Source: Actomonas aquatica (lineage in GTDB: Bacteria; Verrucomicrobiota; Verrucomicrobiia; Opitutales; Opitutaceae). Taken from it: DNA of 64,000 nucleotides. Of the stretch, positions 43,191-53,042 are shown one piece after another. Numbering within the stretch: position 1 is the first letter of the stretch; every line of letters starts with the position of its first letter. The stretch spans positions 3,348,001-3,412,000 of the forward strand of contig NZ_CP139781.1 of the NCBI RefSeq assembly GCF_019679435.2, read 5' to 3'. The notes beneath the pieces were generated by a model. It ran no database searches, was not told the DNA's origin, and saw nothing but the letters and a program-made list of their open reading frames with translations. The translations under genes were made by a program, and so were the position numbers.

Positions 43191-45386
43191 GTGATCACCT
43201 ATTCGGCCGCCCATCGCACCTTCATCCTCAGTCTCAATCGATCGAGCTATGTGCTCCAGATCGATGACGCCGGTCGCCTGCGCCACGTCCACCATGGCGT
43301 CCAGACGACCGCGACCGCGCCCTGGGTCGAGCCCACGCCACCAAATCTTGAATACGACCTCACCGACCTCGAATTCCCCGCGCGGGGCGACGTGGTTTAC
43401 ACCGAAGCCGCCCTGCGGATCAGCGCCGTCGATGCGGCCGATGCGACCGCCCCATTTCTGAGCCCGCAGCTCCGATACGAAGACCACGAGGTCCTGCCGG
43501 AAGCCGCTCCCGCCCTCGCGCCCACCCACGGCGTGGCGCCCCGGGAAACGACCCCGCGTCCGACGCTGCGTATCCGACTGGCCGACTCGACCGTCGGGGT
43601 CACCGTCGACCTGTTCTATCGCATCACCGCCGAACACGATGTGCTGGAACGCTGGGTGCAGGTGCACAACATCGGCCCTCACCCATTCCGCATCGACCAC
43701 CTTGCCTTTGCATCACTTTGCCTGCCGCCGGGTCCGTGCGAGCTGCGTTCCCTGCACGGCACTTGGTCGCGTGAAACCCAGTTGCACACCCAGCGCCTCG
43801 GCCCGGGCGTGTTGAGCTGGGAGGAGCGCGGACTCAACACCGGCTGGCGCCATCACCCCGCCTGCCAATTGCACCGGCCCGGCGCGGCCAGTGAAACGCA
43901 GGGCGAAGTGTATTTCGCCACTCTCGCTTACGGCGGCGCTTGGTCCATGCGTTGCGAACACACTCTCCTCGGCGCCACCCACCTGCACCTCGGCTACGCC
44001 ACCGAATCGTTTGCTCTCACTCTCGCCCCCGGCGCCTCCCACCTCACCCCGGCTGTCGTCAGCGGTTGGTCAAACGAAGGCTGGGGCGGCGCCAGTCGCC
44101 AACTGCATGGTTTCACCCGCGACCGCATCCTGCCCGCCCTGCCCGGCGAGCCGTGGCGACCGGTCCTCTACAACGGTTGGGAAGCCACCTATTTCGACGT
44201 CGCGGCCGAGTCCCAAATCGCGCTGGCCCGACGCGCCGCCGATCTCGGCGTGGAGCTGTTCTGCATCGACGACGGTTGGTTTGGCGCCCGCCGCTCCGAT
44301 CGCGCCGGACTCGGCGACTGGCAGGTATCACCCGATTGTTTCCCCGACGGACTCCGCGTCGTCGCCGACGAGGTGCACCGCCTCGGCATGAATTTTGGCC
44401 TCTGGGTTGAACCCGAGATGGTGAACCGCGACTCCGATCTGTTTCGCCAGCACCCGGACTGGGTCCTGCATGTTCCGCACCGCGCAAGCCGGGAGATCCG
44501 CCATCAACTGATCCTCGACCTCGCCCGCCCGGACGTGCGCGAGCACCTCGCCGCGCAACTCCACGCCCTGGTCGCGGAGCACAGCATAGACTTCCTCAAG
44601 TGGGACATGAACCGCTATGTCACCGAGCCGGGTTCGGTCGCCGGTCGGGCGATCTGGCGGGAACACATCGCCGCCGTCTACGCCTTGATGGATGGACTGC
44701 GCGCGGCCCATCCGCATCTCACCATCGAGGCCTGCTCCGCCGGCGGTGGTCGCGTGGATCTCGGCGTGCTGAGCCGCACCGATCAAACCTGGCCGAGCGA
44801 CAACACCGATCCGATTGACCGCCTCGCGATCCAGGACGGCTACAGCCTGTTTTACCCGACCCGCACGATGTCGAGTTGGGTGGCGCCTTCCCCCAATCAC
44901 ACCACCGGTCGTGACACCTCGCGGTCACTGCGCCTGCACCTCGCCATGCGTGGTGTGCTGGGTCTCGCCGAGAACCTCAACGAGCTCTCCGCCGCCGAGG
45001 CCGACCAACTGCGCACCGGCATCGCGTTCTACAAACGGATCCGCCCCATCGTGCAGGGCGGCGACCTGCATCGCCTCGACGCGGGGCTGATGGAACCCGC
45101 GTCGGTCTGGTTGACCACCCACGCCGATCAAACCACGGCGGTGCTGTCACTGATCCTTCCCTACGCGCCTCCCGGCACCGTCCTGCCGCCACTGCGCCTG
45201 CGGGCGCTCAACCCCGACCTGACCTACACGCTTTCCGAAATCGACCGGCCCGACTTCACCACCGCCAGCGGTGCCGCGCTCATGACCCGCGGTATCCCGT
45301 GGGTGGATACGGTGCACCAACCCAACAGCAACGGCACCCTCCCCACGCCCCACGCCCGCACGATCCTGCTCCAGGCGGTCTCGTAA
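43191..45386 (+). CDS. GH36 alpha-galactosidase
   Basis: A 731-aa protein without signal peptide if started at GTG 43191; the frame extends upstream to 43080, overlapping the previous gene, which seems unlikely. The GH36 core is clear: YNGWEATYFDVAAESQIALA, ELFCIDDGWFGARRSDRAGL, FGLWVEPEMVNRDSDL, FLKWDMNR with nucleophile Asp472, EACSAGGGRVDLGVL and WPSDNTDPIDRL with acid/base Asp537. The N-terminal beta-sandwich precedes it. It releases alpha-1,6-linked galactose, here probably from imported galactomanno-oligosaccharides, which GH130 could then process. Confidence 0.93.
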   Translation: MITYSAAHRTFILSLNRSSYVLQIDDAGRLRHVHHGVQTTATAPWVEPTPPNLEYDLTDLEFPARGDVVYTEAALRISAVDAADATAPFLSPQLRYEDHEVLPEAAPALAPTHGVAPRETTPRPTLRIRLADSTVGVTVDLFYRITAEHDVLERWVQVHNIGPHPFRIDHLAFASLCLPPGPCELRSLHGTWSRETQLHTQRLGPGVLSWEERGLNTGWRHHPACQLHRPGAASETQGEVYFATLAYGGAWSMRCEHTLLGATHLHLGYATESFALTLAPGASHLTPAVVSGWSNEGWGGASRQLHGFTRDRILPALPGEPWRPVLYNGWEATYFDVAAESQIALARRAADLGVELFCIDDGWFGARRSDRAGLGDWQVSPDCFPDGLRVVADEVHRLGMNFGLWVEPEMVNRDSDLFRQHPDWVLHVPHRASREIRHQLILDLARPDVREHLAAQLHALVAEHSIDFLKWDMNRYVTEPGSVAGRAIWREHIAAVYALMDGLRAAHPHLTIEACSAGGGRVDLGVLSRTDQTWPSDNTDPIDRLAIQDGYSLFYPTRTMSSWVAPSPNHTTGRDTSRSLRLHLAMRGVLGLAENLNELSAAEADQLRTGIAFYKRIRPIVQGGDLHRLDAGLMEPASVWLTTHADQTTAVLSLILPYAPPGTVLPPLRLRALNPDLTYTLSEIDRPDFTTASGAALMTRGIPWVDTVHQPNSNGTLPTPHARTILLQAVS

Positions 45387-45405
45387 TTCGGGACCGCAAA
45401 TTAGA

Positions 45406-45437
45406 AATCCGCCGGTGCACGTCTGCACCGGCGGATT
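45406..45437. terminator. Bidirectional hairpin between convergent genes
   Basis: AATCCGCCGGTGCA and TGCACCGGCGGATT around CGTC: a perfect 14-bp stem between the GH36 stop and the TlpA-like stop. There is no long U-run, but A/T-rich flanks exist. The remaining 200 bases to 45637 hold no credible gene. Confidence 0.65.
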
Positions 45438-45637
45438 CTACTACAACAACAATGGTGATCCCCCAGCCCCAACGATTTGGGTTCAGCGTGCTGACCTCGT
45501 TGGCAGCACACCCATGGCACGACCTAAAATCTGCTCGGACTGCCGGGGTCCACCGCCGGAGATCCTCCGACACAGCGGTCGCAACTTCGACGCTGCGGCT
45601 TGGGCAAATTGGACCAAACGTCGGGTAGATCCCGCCT

Positions 45638-46789
45638 TCACTTCGCCTCGTCCAAACCGAGGCACTCCCGCACCGCCGCTTCGAGGCGCTCTCCGCGGGC
45701 GGAGGTGGAATAAATACGTCCTTCCTTATCGAGGAGAAACATCGAGGGGATGGACTGAATGCCAAACCGCTTGGCCAACGGACTCTCCCACCCTTGCCCG
45801 TCATAGTGCTGTGGCCACGGCATGTTTCGTTTCTCCACAAAGGCCTGCAGTTTGTCCTGATAGTTTCGACCATCGAGTGAAATGCCCACGATCTCGAAGC
45901 CCTTGTCGTGATAACGTGAATACACATCGATCATATTGGGCAGCTCCTGCAGACAGGGCCCGCACCAGGTCGCCCAAAAATCAACCAACACCACCTTGCC
46001 CCGCAGGTGCGCGAGATCCACCTCCCGACCGTCGATGGCGGTAAAGGCCAGTTCCATCGGCTGCTCCTTCGCCGCCGCGACGCGCAGGCGCCCTGCGGCC
46101 ACTTCCCGCACGCGCGGCATCGGGCTGTCCACCAGTCGCTGCCACAGCGCGATCGCGGTCGGTTCATCCGAGGACTCGTATCCCCGCAGGAGACGCAGGG
46201 TGAAGTAGTAGACCGCGGATCCGTCGGGATAACGTTCGGCCAGGTCGTTCAGCCGTTGCTCCGCGACATCCAGGGCGGGCGGTTCGTCACCGGCCAGCAG
46301 TTCGTCCGCCGCCTGCTCCACCTCCACTTTTTCCCGAGCCTCGTCGCTGGCATCGTCGGACGCCAGCAGCGCCTGCTGCAACTCGATCCGCTTGTCCGCC
46401 CACGCGGCTTTTGCCGCTTCGTCGACTACGATGTGCGCGCGACGTGGGTTCTGGTCGAATTCCGGTTTAAACTCGGTGATGAAGTCCGGCTCCCGCTCGA
46501 TGATGTAAGCCACCCCTTCCCAACGACGCGGGTCATCGGGATAAGTCGCCATGAAGGTCAATACATCGGTCTGCAGCTGACGCAGGCGGGGCTCATTCCA
46601 CTTAAAGTAGTCGGCGCGGGTGAATTTCTCCGGCATCGGATCCGGCCGGCTCTGCTTCATCGCCGCCGCAATCGCCGCCCAAGCCGCGTCGGCCGCCGGC
46701 GTGGCCGTTTCCGCCGCGAGGGCGTTGCCGGACGTGCCCAACGCCACGAGCAGAAAGGAGAGCAGAAGAGTAAGGGTCGCAGTTTTCAT
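45638..46789 (-). CDS. TlpA-like thioredoxin-fold protein, secreted
   Basis: A 383-aa protein with signal peptide (TLTLLLSFLLVALGTSGNAL). The N-terminal half is helical (RRIELQQALLASDDASDE; ERYPDGSAVYYFTLRLLRGY) like short TPR-type repeats. The C-terminal 150 residues are TlpA/ResA-like: ELAFTAIDGREVDLAHLRGK, VVLVDFWATWCGPCLQELPN with redox pair WCGPC, and SIPSMFLLDKEGRIY with the cis-Pro. It should act in the periplasm as a thiol-disulfide reductant. It follows the Bat operon by 57 bases on the same strand, so it may be its last gene. Confidence 0.88.
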   Translation of the reverse strand: MKTATLTLLLSFLLVALGTSGNALAAETATPAADAAWAAIAAAMKQSRPDPMPEKFTRADYFKWNEPRLRQLQTDVLTFMATYPDDPRRWEGVAYIIEREPDFITEFKPEFDQNPRRAHIVVDEAAKAAWADKRIELQQALLASDDASDEAREKVEVEQAADELLAGDEPPALDVAEQRLNDLAERYPDGSAVYYFTLRLLRGYESSDEPTAIALWQRLVDSPMPRVREVAAGRLRVAAAKEQPMELAFTAIDGREVDLAHLRGKVVLVDFWATWCGPCLQELPNMIDVYSRYHDKGFEIVGISLDGRNYQDKLQAFVEKRNMPWPQHYDGQGWESPLAKRFGIQSIPSMFLLDKEGRIYSTSARGERLEAAVRECLGLDEAK

Positions 46790-46846
46790 GATCAGTGTAG
46801 ATGGAGTGGAATCGGTCGCAGCGGGCGAAATCAGGACCCGTGTTTA

Positions 46847-49465
46847 TCACCAGTCCTTCACCGGCCGATTCTCCGGCGCGCTGAGATTCTGTTGTTTTTT
46901 CGAGGCCAGATTTTCGTTGTCGAAATCGAGTAGTTTGAGCGCGAGGTCGCCCGGATCTTCGATGTCCTGTGGATCCGACATTTCCTCGCCTTCACCTTCC
47001 ATTTTGCGTTGTTCGCGCGCGTCTTCCTCCCGCAGCTGACGCAGCAAGGTTTCTGCTTCTATCTTGCCGGCGCGGGCGCCGGCGTGATCCGGCACGAATC
47101 CCAAAGCTCGAGCGAAACTCTGCACGGCTCGCTCCAAACTAGCGATTGCGGCGGGCAGATCTTCGGTCGCCAACGCCTTGCCCTGCGTGAGATCAGCGTC
47201 ACCACGGGCCACAAAGACCTCCGTCAATCGTCGGCCCAAGGTCTGCGCCTTTTCCTGCGTCGCCGTTTGGTCCGGCAGATAACTGAGCGCGGTCTGGTAA
47301 CGCCCGAGCGCATCCTCCAACAAGGCGTCCCGCTCCGTCGGATCGAGGCCGGATCGCTCCGCCTGTTGCAGACTACGATCACCCAGTGCGACATGGCCGT
47401 CATGCAATGCGCGGTCATTTCGCGCCTTGCCGGCGAGCGCCGGACCGTGCGCGGGAGCCTCCTGCAGCACGCGCGCATACTGCACCCCCGCGCGCTCCCA
47501 GAAGGTGATCGCATCCGCGGGCGCGACGGCCTGCGCGGCCCGACCCTGCTCATGCAACTGATCCCCCCACTCCACCCGCCAGGGATTCAGTAACGCTGTG
47601 GCCTCCGCCAGTGCCCGCGTCGCCGCCTCGTCGCGCGGACGGGCGTCCAAGGCATTTTCAAAATCACCGACCGCGCCTTCGATCAGCCCAATCGCACGCT
47701 CCAGCATGCTGCGACGCTGCATCTCCGCCCGCCGACGTTTGTCCGCGCCGACACGCATGAACGCGTCATAGATGCGGGCCGTCACCGCCTGCTGCCGCTC
47801 CATGATTGCCGTCCGTCGCGCCGGACTCTCCGCAATCTCCTCCGCCTGCTCGAGTCGGGCAACCGCTTCCCGCCACGCTGGCACGCCTTCCTCCGGCCGC
47901 ATTCGCGCCGCCGCATCACCTTCCGCCGTTCGTGCGGTCGCCATCTCCAGCAGCAACACAATCAACTGCTCCCGCGCCAGCGGATGGTTGGTTTGCGCCA
48001 GCGCGATCTCCGGCGCCGAACGATAGGCGGCGAGCGCCTTCTCCCACTGCACCACCGTGCCCTCGGGATTGCTCAACCGCATCCGTTCTCCCAGCCGGTA
48101 GAGGCTGTTGCCCAACTGCGCCCGGCTGCGGGGCTCGATCTCAAAATCCATCGACTCCGCGAGCTCCGCAAAATTCTCCACCGCGACGGTGAAACGTTCG
48201 GCGGCATAGGCCCCCAAGGCATAGTTGTAACGGCGTCGCAGGTCCTCCGGCGCCTCAAGGTATTCGTCCCGCAGCAACTCAAAGGCATCCTCCGCCTGGC
48301 CGGCTTCGATCAGCGCCTGAGCTTCGGGCAGCCCGGCCCGGAGAGTCGGCGTGCCTCCACCCACGAAACCCAGCAACAGTCCCAGCGCCAGGGTCGCGCC
48401 TTTTCGGTCAGCTGTCACCCAACCTGGCTTCGCCATCGACTGCGCCTTCCGGCTTTCCGTCCGCCGTAACCACATTTCCCCTACAAGCAGCAGCAGCGCC
48501 AAAACCAGCGGAACCCGATACCATTCATGCAGGTCGCTCAGCTCGATTGTCTCCAAAGGTGCCGCGAGCGGCGCGAGCGAACGTTCCCGCCAGGCGGAAA
48601 AGTCGGCCGGAGATTCATCCAGCTCGAGGTATTCGCCTCCGGCCACGGCCGCGATGCGTCGCAGCACGTTGGCGTCGCGTCGCGAAATCACTTCGTTGCG
48701 GGCCTCATCACGCACGTTCCCCGTGCGCACCCATTCGCGTCGAGCATTGCGCTCAAAAACCGGAATCGGTCCTCCCGCCGCCGTGCCCACGCCCACCGTG
48801 AAGATGCGTAGACCATGCTCCCGAAACGCGGCTTCCGCCGCGACGACCGCATCGCCTTCCGTTTCCTCCCCGTCCGAAACAAGCACCAACACGCGGGAGG
48901 CGTGCACCTGCTCCCGGAAAAATTCCGCGGCGCGACCAATCACGTCGCTCAAGGACGAGCCACCCTTCCCTACCAGCTCCGTCGTCAATCCGCGGGACAC
49001 CAACTGCAGCGAGGTGCGGTCAAAGGTGAGCGGCGCCACGAAGGTGGTTTGACCGGAGAAGAACAACAAACCCGCGCGATCCCCCCCGAGGTTCGTCACC
49101 AAATTGTCCACCGCCCGGCGGGCACGCTCAAAACGATTCGGTGCCACGTCCTCCGTCAACATGCTGCGCGAACCGTCCAGCGCGATAAGCAGGTTCACAC
49201 CTTCCGCCGGAGCGGCCGTCGCCCGCACACCGGCCAACGGACGCGCCAACGCGAGCGCCAGAAGCGCGACCGCACCGATGCTCAGCCAGAAGCGACGCCG
49301 ACGCCGCGCCTGCACCGTCGCAGCCAGCAACGGCGCGTAGATCCGGACGGCCACAAAGGCGGCCAGCCGTTGTTCCAGACGTCGGCGAAACCAACGCCAC
49401 CACCAGCAGCCGAGTCCGAGCAGGAGCGGCAGCAGGAGCAGCCAGAGTGGATAATGAAATGTCAT
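46847..49465 (-). CDS. BatB-BatC fusion: von Willebrand A protein with TPR region
   Basis: About 872 aa from MTFHYPLWLLLLPLLLGL. Two N-terminal membrane segments, then a VWA domain with MIDAS motif ALDGSRSMLTED and LVLVSDGEETEGDA, a third membrane segment (VPLVLALLLLVGEMWL), and a long region of TPR-like helices (AQALIEAGQAEDAFELLRDE; RYNYALGAYAAERFTVAVEN; ALGRYQTALSYLPDQTATQE). In other bacteria BatB and BatC are separate genes; here they are one frame. The VWA part is probably periplasmic and the TPRs could bind partners. It starts within ATGA overlapping the BatA stop. Confidence 0.88.
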   Translation of the reverse strand: MTFHYPLWLLLLPLLLGLGCWWWRWFRRRLEQRLAAFVAVRIYAPLLAATVQARRRRRFWLSIGAVALLALALARPLAGVRATAAPAEGVNLLIALDGSRSMLTEDVAPNRFERARRAVDNLVTNLGGDRAGLLFFSGQTTFVAPLTFDRTSLQLVSRGLTTELVGKGGSSLSDVIGRAAEFFREQVHASRVLVLVSDGEETEGDAVVAAEAAFREHGLRIFTVGVGTAAGGPIPVFERNARREWVRTGNVRDEARNEVISRRDANVLRRIAAVAGGEYLELDESPADFSAWRERSLAPLAAPLETIELSDLHEWYRVPLVLALLLLVGEMWLRRTESRKAQSMAKPGWVTADRKGATLALGLLLGFVGGGTPTLRAGLPEAQALIEAGQAEDAFELLRDEYLEAPEDLRRRYNYALGAYAAERFTVAVENFAELAESMDFEIEPRSRAQLGNSLYRLGERMRLSNPEGTVVQWEKALAAYRSAPEIALAQTNHPLAREQLIVLLLEMATARTAEGDAAARMRPEEGVPAWREAVARLEQAEEIAESPARRTAIMERQQAVTARIYDAFMRVGADKRRRAEMQRRSMLERAIGLIEGAVGDFENALDARPRDEAATRALAEATALLNPWRVEWGDQLHEQGRAAQAVAPADAITFWERAGVQYARVLQEAPAHGPALAGKARNDRALHDGHVALGDRSLQQAERSGLDPTERDALLEDALGRYQTALSYLPDQTATQEKAQTLGRRLTEVFVARGDADLTQGKALATEDLPAAIASLERAVQSFARALGFVPDHAGARAGKIEAETLLRQLREEDAREQRKMEGEGEEMSDPQDIEDPGDLALKLLDFDNENLASKKQQNLSAPENRPVKDW

Positions 49466-50427
49466 GGTGCGCGGGACCTCCCGCCAAAACCGGCCGCCAG
49501 TTCGATCATCACCAGTCCCATGGCAGCGCAGGCCGCCCACGGGAACAGTTCGGTAAAGGCACGCAGTTCGTTGCGCTTAAACTCCTGGCGTTCCAGTTGG
49601 TCGATTTGGTCGTAAATGCTTTCAAGGCTCGCGCCGTCGGCGGCTTGGAAAAACTGCCCGCCCGCGAGGCGCGCCATCTGGCTGAGCATGAGGTCGTCGA
49701 CGCCGGTCTGCATTTCATCATAGCTCACCACGGCGATCGTGTAGAGGCGCACGCCATAGCTGCGGGCGAGACGGGCTGCTTCCAGCGGATCGGTGCCGCC
49801 GGTGTTGAGCCCATCGGTCACCGCAATGATGACGCGGTTGCCGCCGTCGGTTTGACGCAACAGGTCGACCGCGGCCTCCACCCCGGAGCCCAGGGCGGTG
49901 CCGAGCGCGGTCTTCATCTCCGTCAACGCCTCCATCATCCAGCCGTGATCCAGCGTGAGCGGACTGATCAGGTAGGGTTGCTCGGCAAAAGCCACAATAC
50001 CGATACGGTCCTGCTCACGCTCGGCAATGAAGTCTCCGATCACTCGCTCCAGTGCCGCCCGACGACTGATTTGCTGACCTTCAAAATCGAAGTCCGCCGA
50101 ATCCATCGAGCGCGAGGCATCGAGCACCAGCATCACGTCAATGCCTTCGCTTTCGTTTTCATCGGCCCCCCGCTCGATTCGCGGTCCCGCCAAGGCCACC
50201 ACGACGGCGACCACCGCCAACATCGGCAGCCAGGACGGTCGGCGCGTCGCGGCCGGCGCAACCTTGCGACCCAAACCGGCGAAATGGCGCAGCGATGAAT
50301 ACGACACCGCCGGCGTCACGCCCGCCCGTCCGGTTCGCCGCCACCACGGGATCAAAGCCAGCAGCAGCAACAACCACCAAGGCTGGGCAAACTCAAAGGT
50401 CGCCAAGCGGGTCCACCACTCGCTCAT
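49462..50427 (-). CDS. batA: BatA-like von Willebrand A membrane protein
   Basis: Start MSEWWTRLATFEFAQPWWLL; earlier frame codons overlap the upstream gene and are not used. BatA plan: a membrane segment (PWWLLLLLALIPWWRRTG), a VWA domain (VMLVLDASRSMDSADFDFEG for the MIDAS; GNRVIIAVTDGLNTGGTDPL) and a C-terminal membrane segment (AFTELFPWAACAAMGLVMI). It overlaps its neighbours by 4 bases on both sides (ATGA), so the operon is tightly coupled. The family is thought to assist extracytoplasmic protein or metal-dependent assembly together with MoxR; its exact client is unknown. Confidence 0.9.
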   Translation of the reverse strand: MSEWWTRLATFEFAQPWWLLLLLALIPWWRRTGRAGVTPAVSYSSLRHFAGLGRKVAPAATRRPSWLPMLAVVAVVVALAGPRIERGADENESEGIDVMLVLDASRSMDSADFDFEGQQISRRAALERVIGDFIAEREQDRIGIVAFAEQPYLISPLTLDHGWMMEALTEMKTALGTALGSGVEAAVDLLRQTDGGNRVIIAVTDGLNTGGTDPLEAARLARSYGVRLYTIAVVSYDEMQTGVDDLMLSQMARLAGGQFFQAADGASLESIYDQIDQLERQEFKRNELRAFTELFPWAACAAMGLVMIELAAGFGGRSRAP

Positions 50428-50972
50428 GAGTGTGCCTCCCGGTTGATAGCGGTCTCCGCCTGCACAAAAACCTTGGCCTGATCGAGCACCTGAAAAAACT
50501 CGCCAACCTCCGGTTGCTGCCCCGCGTAGCAGGCCTGATTGGCCATGGTCAGAAAGCGGCGACAGAACTCCAGATGCCGCGCCGGCACCGCTGCCCGGGT
50601 CGTTTGCGCCGACCAAAATTCCTCCGTCGTGAGCGTGGGCGCATCGAGCCCAAAACGCGCGGCAATGAAGCGACGCAAGGTGCCCGCCAAAACGGCGATG
50701 GCTTCGCGCGGCCCCGCCTCACGCACGAGCGTTTCACACGCCTCCAACTCCCGCAGAGCCACCGCACCGGGCTCCGGTCCGGTCGGCGCGGTGACCGGCG
50801 CAGAGCTATGGCGGCGCCAAAGATACCACCCCAACCCGCCGGCCAGCAGCGCCATCACCAGCACGATGCCGCCGACCCAAAACTCCACGCCGCTGCCACT
50901 GGCTTCCGGCGGTGGCGCCAGCAAGGTGAGGTCCTCCTGCAGGATCATGGATTCGTGCGACGGATCACTCAT
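50424..50972 (-). CDS. DUF4381-like membrane protein of Bat operon
   Basis: A 182-aa protein with a single membrane segment (WVGGIVLVMALLAGGLGWYL) and a helical cytoplasmic part (LEACETLVREAGPREAIAVL, AGTLRRFIAARFGLDAPTLT, RHLEFCRRFLTMANQACYAG). It fits the DUF4381 family that usually sits between the DUF58 gene and the VWA genes. Its overlap with both neighbours (ATGA) is typical. Role: accessory of the MoxR-VWA system. Confidence 0.85.
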   Translation of the reverse strand: MSDPSHESMILQEDLTLLAPPPEASGSGVEFWVGGIVLVMALLAGGLGWYLWRRHSSAPVTAPTGPEPGAVALRELEACETLVREAGPREAIAVLAGTLRRFIAARFGLDAPTLTTEEFWSAQTTRAAVPARHLEFCRRFLTMANQACYAGQQPEVGEFFQVLDQAKVFVQAETAINREAHS

Positions 50973-51859
50973 CCCAATCGCCGGCTCATGCGCCGCTCCA
51001 TGTAGTTCTGCAGTGCCCGCTGGCAGGATTCTCCGGTGCGCAGAAACACGCCATCGGTGCCCATGCGCAGGAAGCGATGACGCAGCGCCTCGCGTTCTTC
51101 CGCCGCCCGCTGCGCAAAGGTCTCCCGCAATGCGGGATCACTGGTGTCGATCTCCATCAGCTCACCACTTTCGGCATCCTCGACCAGAATTCGGCCCACG
51201 TCCGGCAGCGCTTCCTCCCGCGGATCCCCGATGCTGAGCGGCACCAGATCGTGGTGATGCGCGGTGGCTTTGAGCACGCGATCAAATCCGTCGTCGATGA
51301 AGTCGGAGATCAGGAAAACGATGGCCCGACGCCGTTGCACGTGGTTCAAAAACTTCAGTGCCTCCCGCAGCGAAGTGCCGCGGTGACGCCCCGCGTGCTG
51401 CAGCACGTCGCGAATGATCCGCAGGCCCTGCGGCCGGCCTTTGCGCGGCGGCAGGTATTTCTCCACCCGCTCGCTGAAAAGCAAGAGGCCGACCTTGTCG
51501 CCATTGGCCACGGCACTGAATGCCATGGTGGCGGCCACCTCCGCGGCGAGTTCCCGTTTGCTCTGGGCGCCGGACGCCAGTTCGCCCGAGGCACTGACAT
51601 CCACCGCGATCATTACGCTCAACTCGCGCTCCTCGGTGAACTCGCGCACATAGGGTTCGTGCATGCGCGCCGTCACGTTCCAGTCGATGAAGCGCACGTC
51701 GTCGCCAGCGGTGTAACCCCGCACATCTTCAAAATCGAGGCCACGCCCCTTGAAGACGGAACGGTAGGCGCCGGCCATAAAATCCTCGGCCAGACGGCGG
51801 GTGCGGATTTCGACGCGGCGAATCTGCCGCAGGTAGTGCTTTTCGTCAGCAACCGACAC
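50969..51859 (-). CDS. DUF58-domain protein
   Basis: A 296-aa soluble protein with the DUF58 signature GAYRSVFKGRGLDFEDVRGY and AGDDVRFIDWNVTARM near the N-terminus, followed by a VWA-type fold (SVMIAVDVSASGELASGAQS, RRAIVFLISDFIDDGFDR). DUF58 proteins are commonly encoded next to MoxR ATPases. The start MSVADEKHYLRQI lies 3 bases past the MoxR stop, so it is the second gene of the operon. Confidence 0.92.
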   Translation of the reverse strand: MSVADEKHYLRQIRRVEIRTRRLAEDFMAGAYRSVFKGRGLDFEDVRGYTAGDDVRFIDWNVTARMHEPYVREFTEERELSVMIAVDVSASGELASGAQSKRELAAEVAATMAFSAVANGDKVGLLLFSERVEKYLPPRKGRPQGLRIIRDVLQHAGRHRGTSLREALKFLNHVQRRRAIVFLISDFIDDGFDRVLKATAHHHDLVPLSIGDPREEALPDVGRILVEDAESGELMEIDTSDPALRETFAQRAAEEREALRHRFLRMGTDGVFLRTGESCQRALQNYMERRMSRRLG

Positions 51860-51862
51860 GGC

Positions 51863-52900
51863 TCAGGGAACAGGCAGCTTGGCGAGCAGCGACTCGACGA
51901 TGGATTCGGCGGACACCTCTTCGGCTTCCGCTTCGAACGTGGTGATGATGCGGTGCCGCAACACCGGTCGCGCCATCGTCTTCACATCCTGCGGCGTCAC
52001 AAAGTGGCGGCCCTGCAACAGCGCATGAGCCTTGGCCGCCAGGGCGAGGTTGATGGTCGCGCGCGGCGACGCGCCGAATCGCACCATGCCATCGAGCTCG
52101 GGCACATGTTGCGCGACGGACCGAGTCGCGACCACGAGGCGCACGATGTAGTCCTCGACCTTCTCATCGAGATACACCTCGTCGACGAGATCGCGCCAGC
52201 GCAGCACCTGCTCGCTATCGATGACGGACTCGAGTTCGGTCTTCGGATGACTGCGCGCCATGCGCCGCAGAATTACCTTTTCCTCCTCCGCCGAAGGGTA
52301 GTCGACCACGACCTTGAGCATGAAGCGGTCAACCTGTGCCTCCGGCAGCGGATAAGTGCCTTCCTGGTCCACCGGATTTTCCGTGGCCAACACCAGAAAC
52401 GGTTCCGGCAGGCGATAGGTGGTTTCGCCAATCGTGACCTGATGCTCCTGCATGGCTTCGAGCAGAGCGCTTTGCACCTTGGCCGGCGCCCGGTTGATTT
52501 CATCGGCCAATACGATGTTGGCAAACAGGGGACCCAACTTGGTCGAATACTCGCCGCGTTGCGGGTTGTAGATCAGATTGCCGATAAGGTCGGCCGGCAG
52601 CAGGTCGGGCGTGAACTGGACGCGATGGAACTTGGCGTGCATCGAAGCCGCGAGGGCTTTGACGGCCGTGGTTTTGGCCAGACCCGGCACGCCCTCCAGC
52701 AGGACGTGACCATTGGTCAGCAAGCCGATCAACAGAGCATCAACCAGTTGGGGCTGACCGACCAGCACCTTGGCGATTTCTTCGCGCACACCATTCAGAT
52801 CCGCGACAGCGGCGTTGATGGCACGGGAAAGTGATTCGGAAGGCGTGGCGGACGGGCCACGAGGCGAGCGGGTGGAAGGAGGAGACACAGCGACAGACAT
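51863..52900 (-). CDS. MoxR-family AAA+ ATPase
   Basis: A 345-aa ATPase, first gene of the Bat-type operon. Walker A is LEGVPGLAKTTAVKAL (about 68-83), Walker B IVLADEINRAP, sensor region LVLATENPVDQEGTYPLPEA, and arginine-finger region QVDRFMLKVVVDYPS. MoxR proteins remodel partner VWA proteins, here probably the DUF58, BatA and BatB/C products. The N-terminal 25 residues are Ser/Pro-rich. No promoter is obvious in the 140 bases before it. Confidence 0.94.
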   Translation of the reverse strand: MSVAVSPPSTRSPRGPSATPSESLSRAINAAVADLNGVREEIAKVLVGQPQLVDALLIGLLTNGHVLLEGVPGLAKTTAVKALAASMHAKFHRVQFTPDLLPADLIGNLIYNPQRGEYSTKLGPLFANIVLADEINRAPAKVQSALLEAMQEHQVTIGETTYRLPEPFLVLATENPVDQEGTYPLPEAQVDRFMLKVVVDYPSAEEEKVILRRMARSHPKTELESVIDSEQVLRWRDLVDEVYLDEKVEDYIVRLVVATRSVAQHVPELDGMVRFGASPRATINLALAAKAHALLQGRHFVTPQDVKTMARPVLRHRIITTFEAEAEEVSAESIVESLLAKLPVP

Positions 52901-53042
52901 GAGCGGGTGGAGCGAAGGCCAGCAGGCCGGTTGTCTCTGAGGAGACGTCTACCGGCGCACCGAGGCGAAGATTGCGTATGGTAAAATTAGCCTATCGGAC
53001 GGATGACCGGAGGCATGGGCGGGAAGTCACCGGGAGCGCGGC

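Noticed and set aside
51077..52834. 585-codon plus-strand frame across MoxR and DUF58
   Set aside because: The minus strand carries two well-recognised genes over the same bases.
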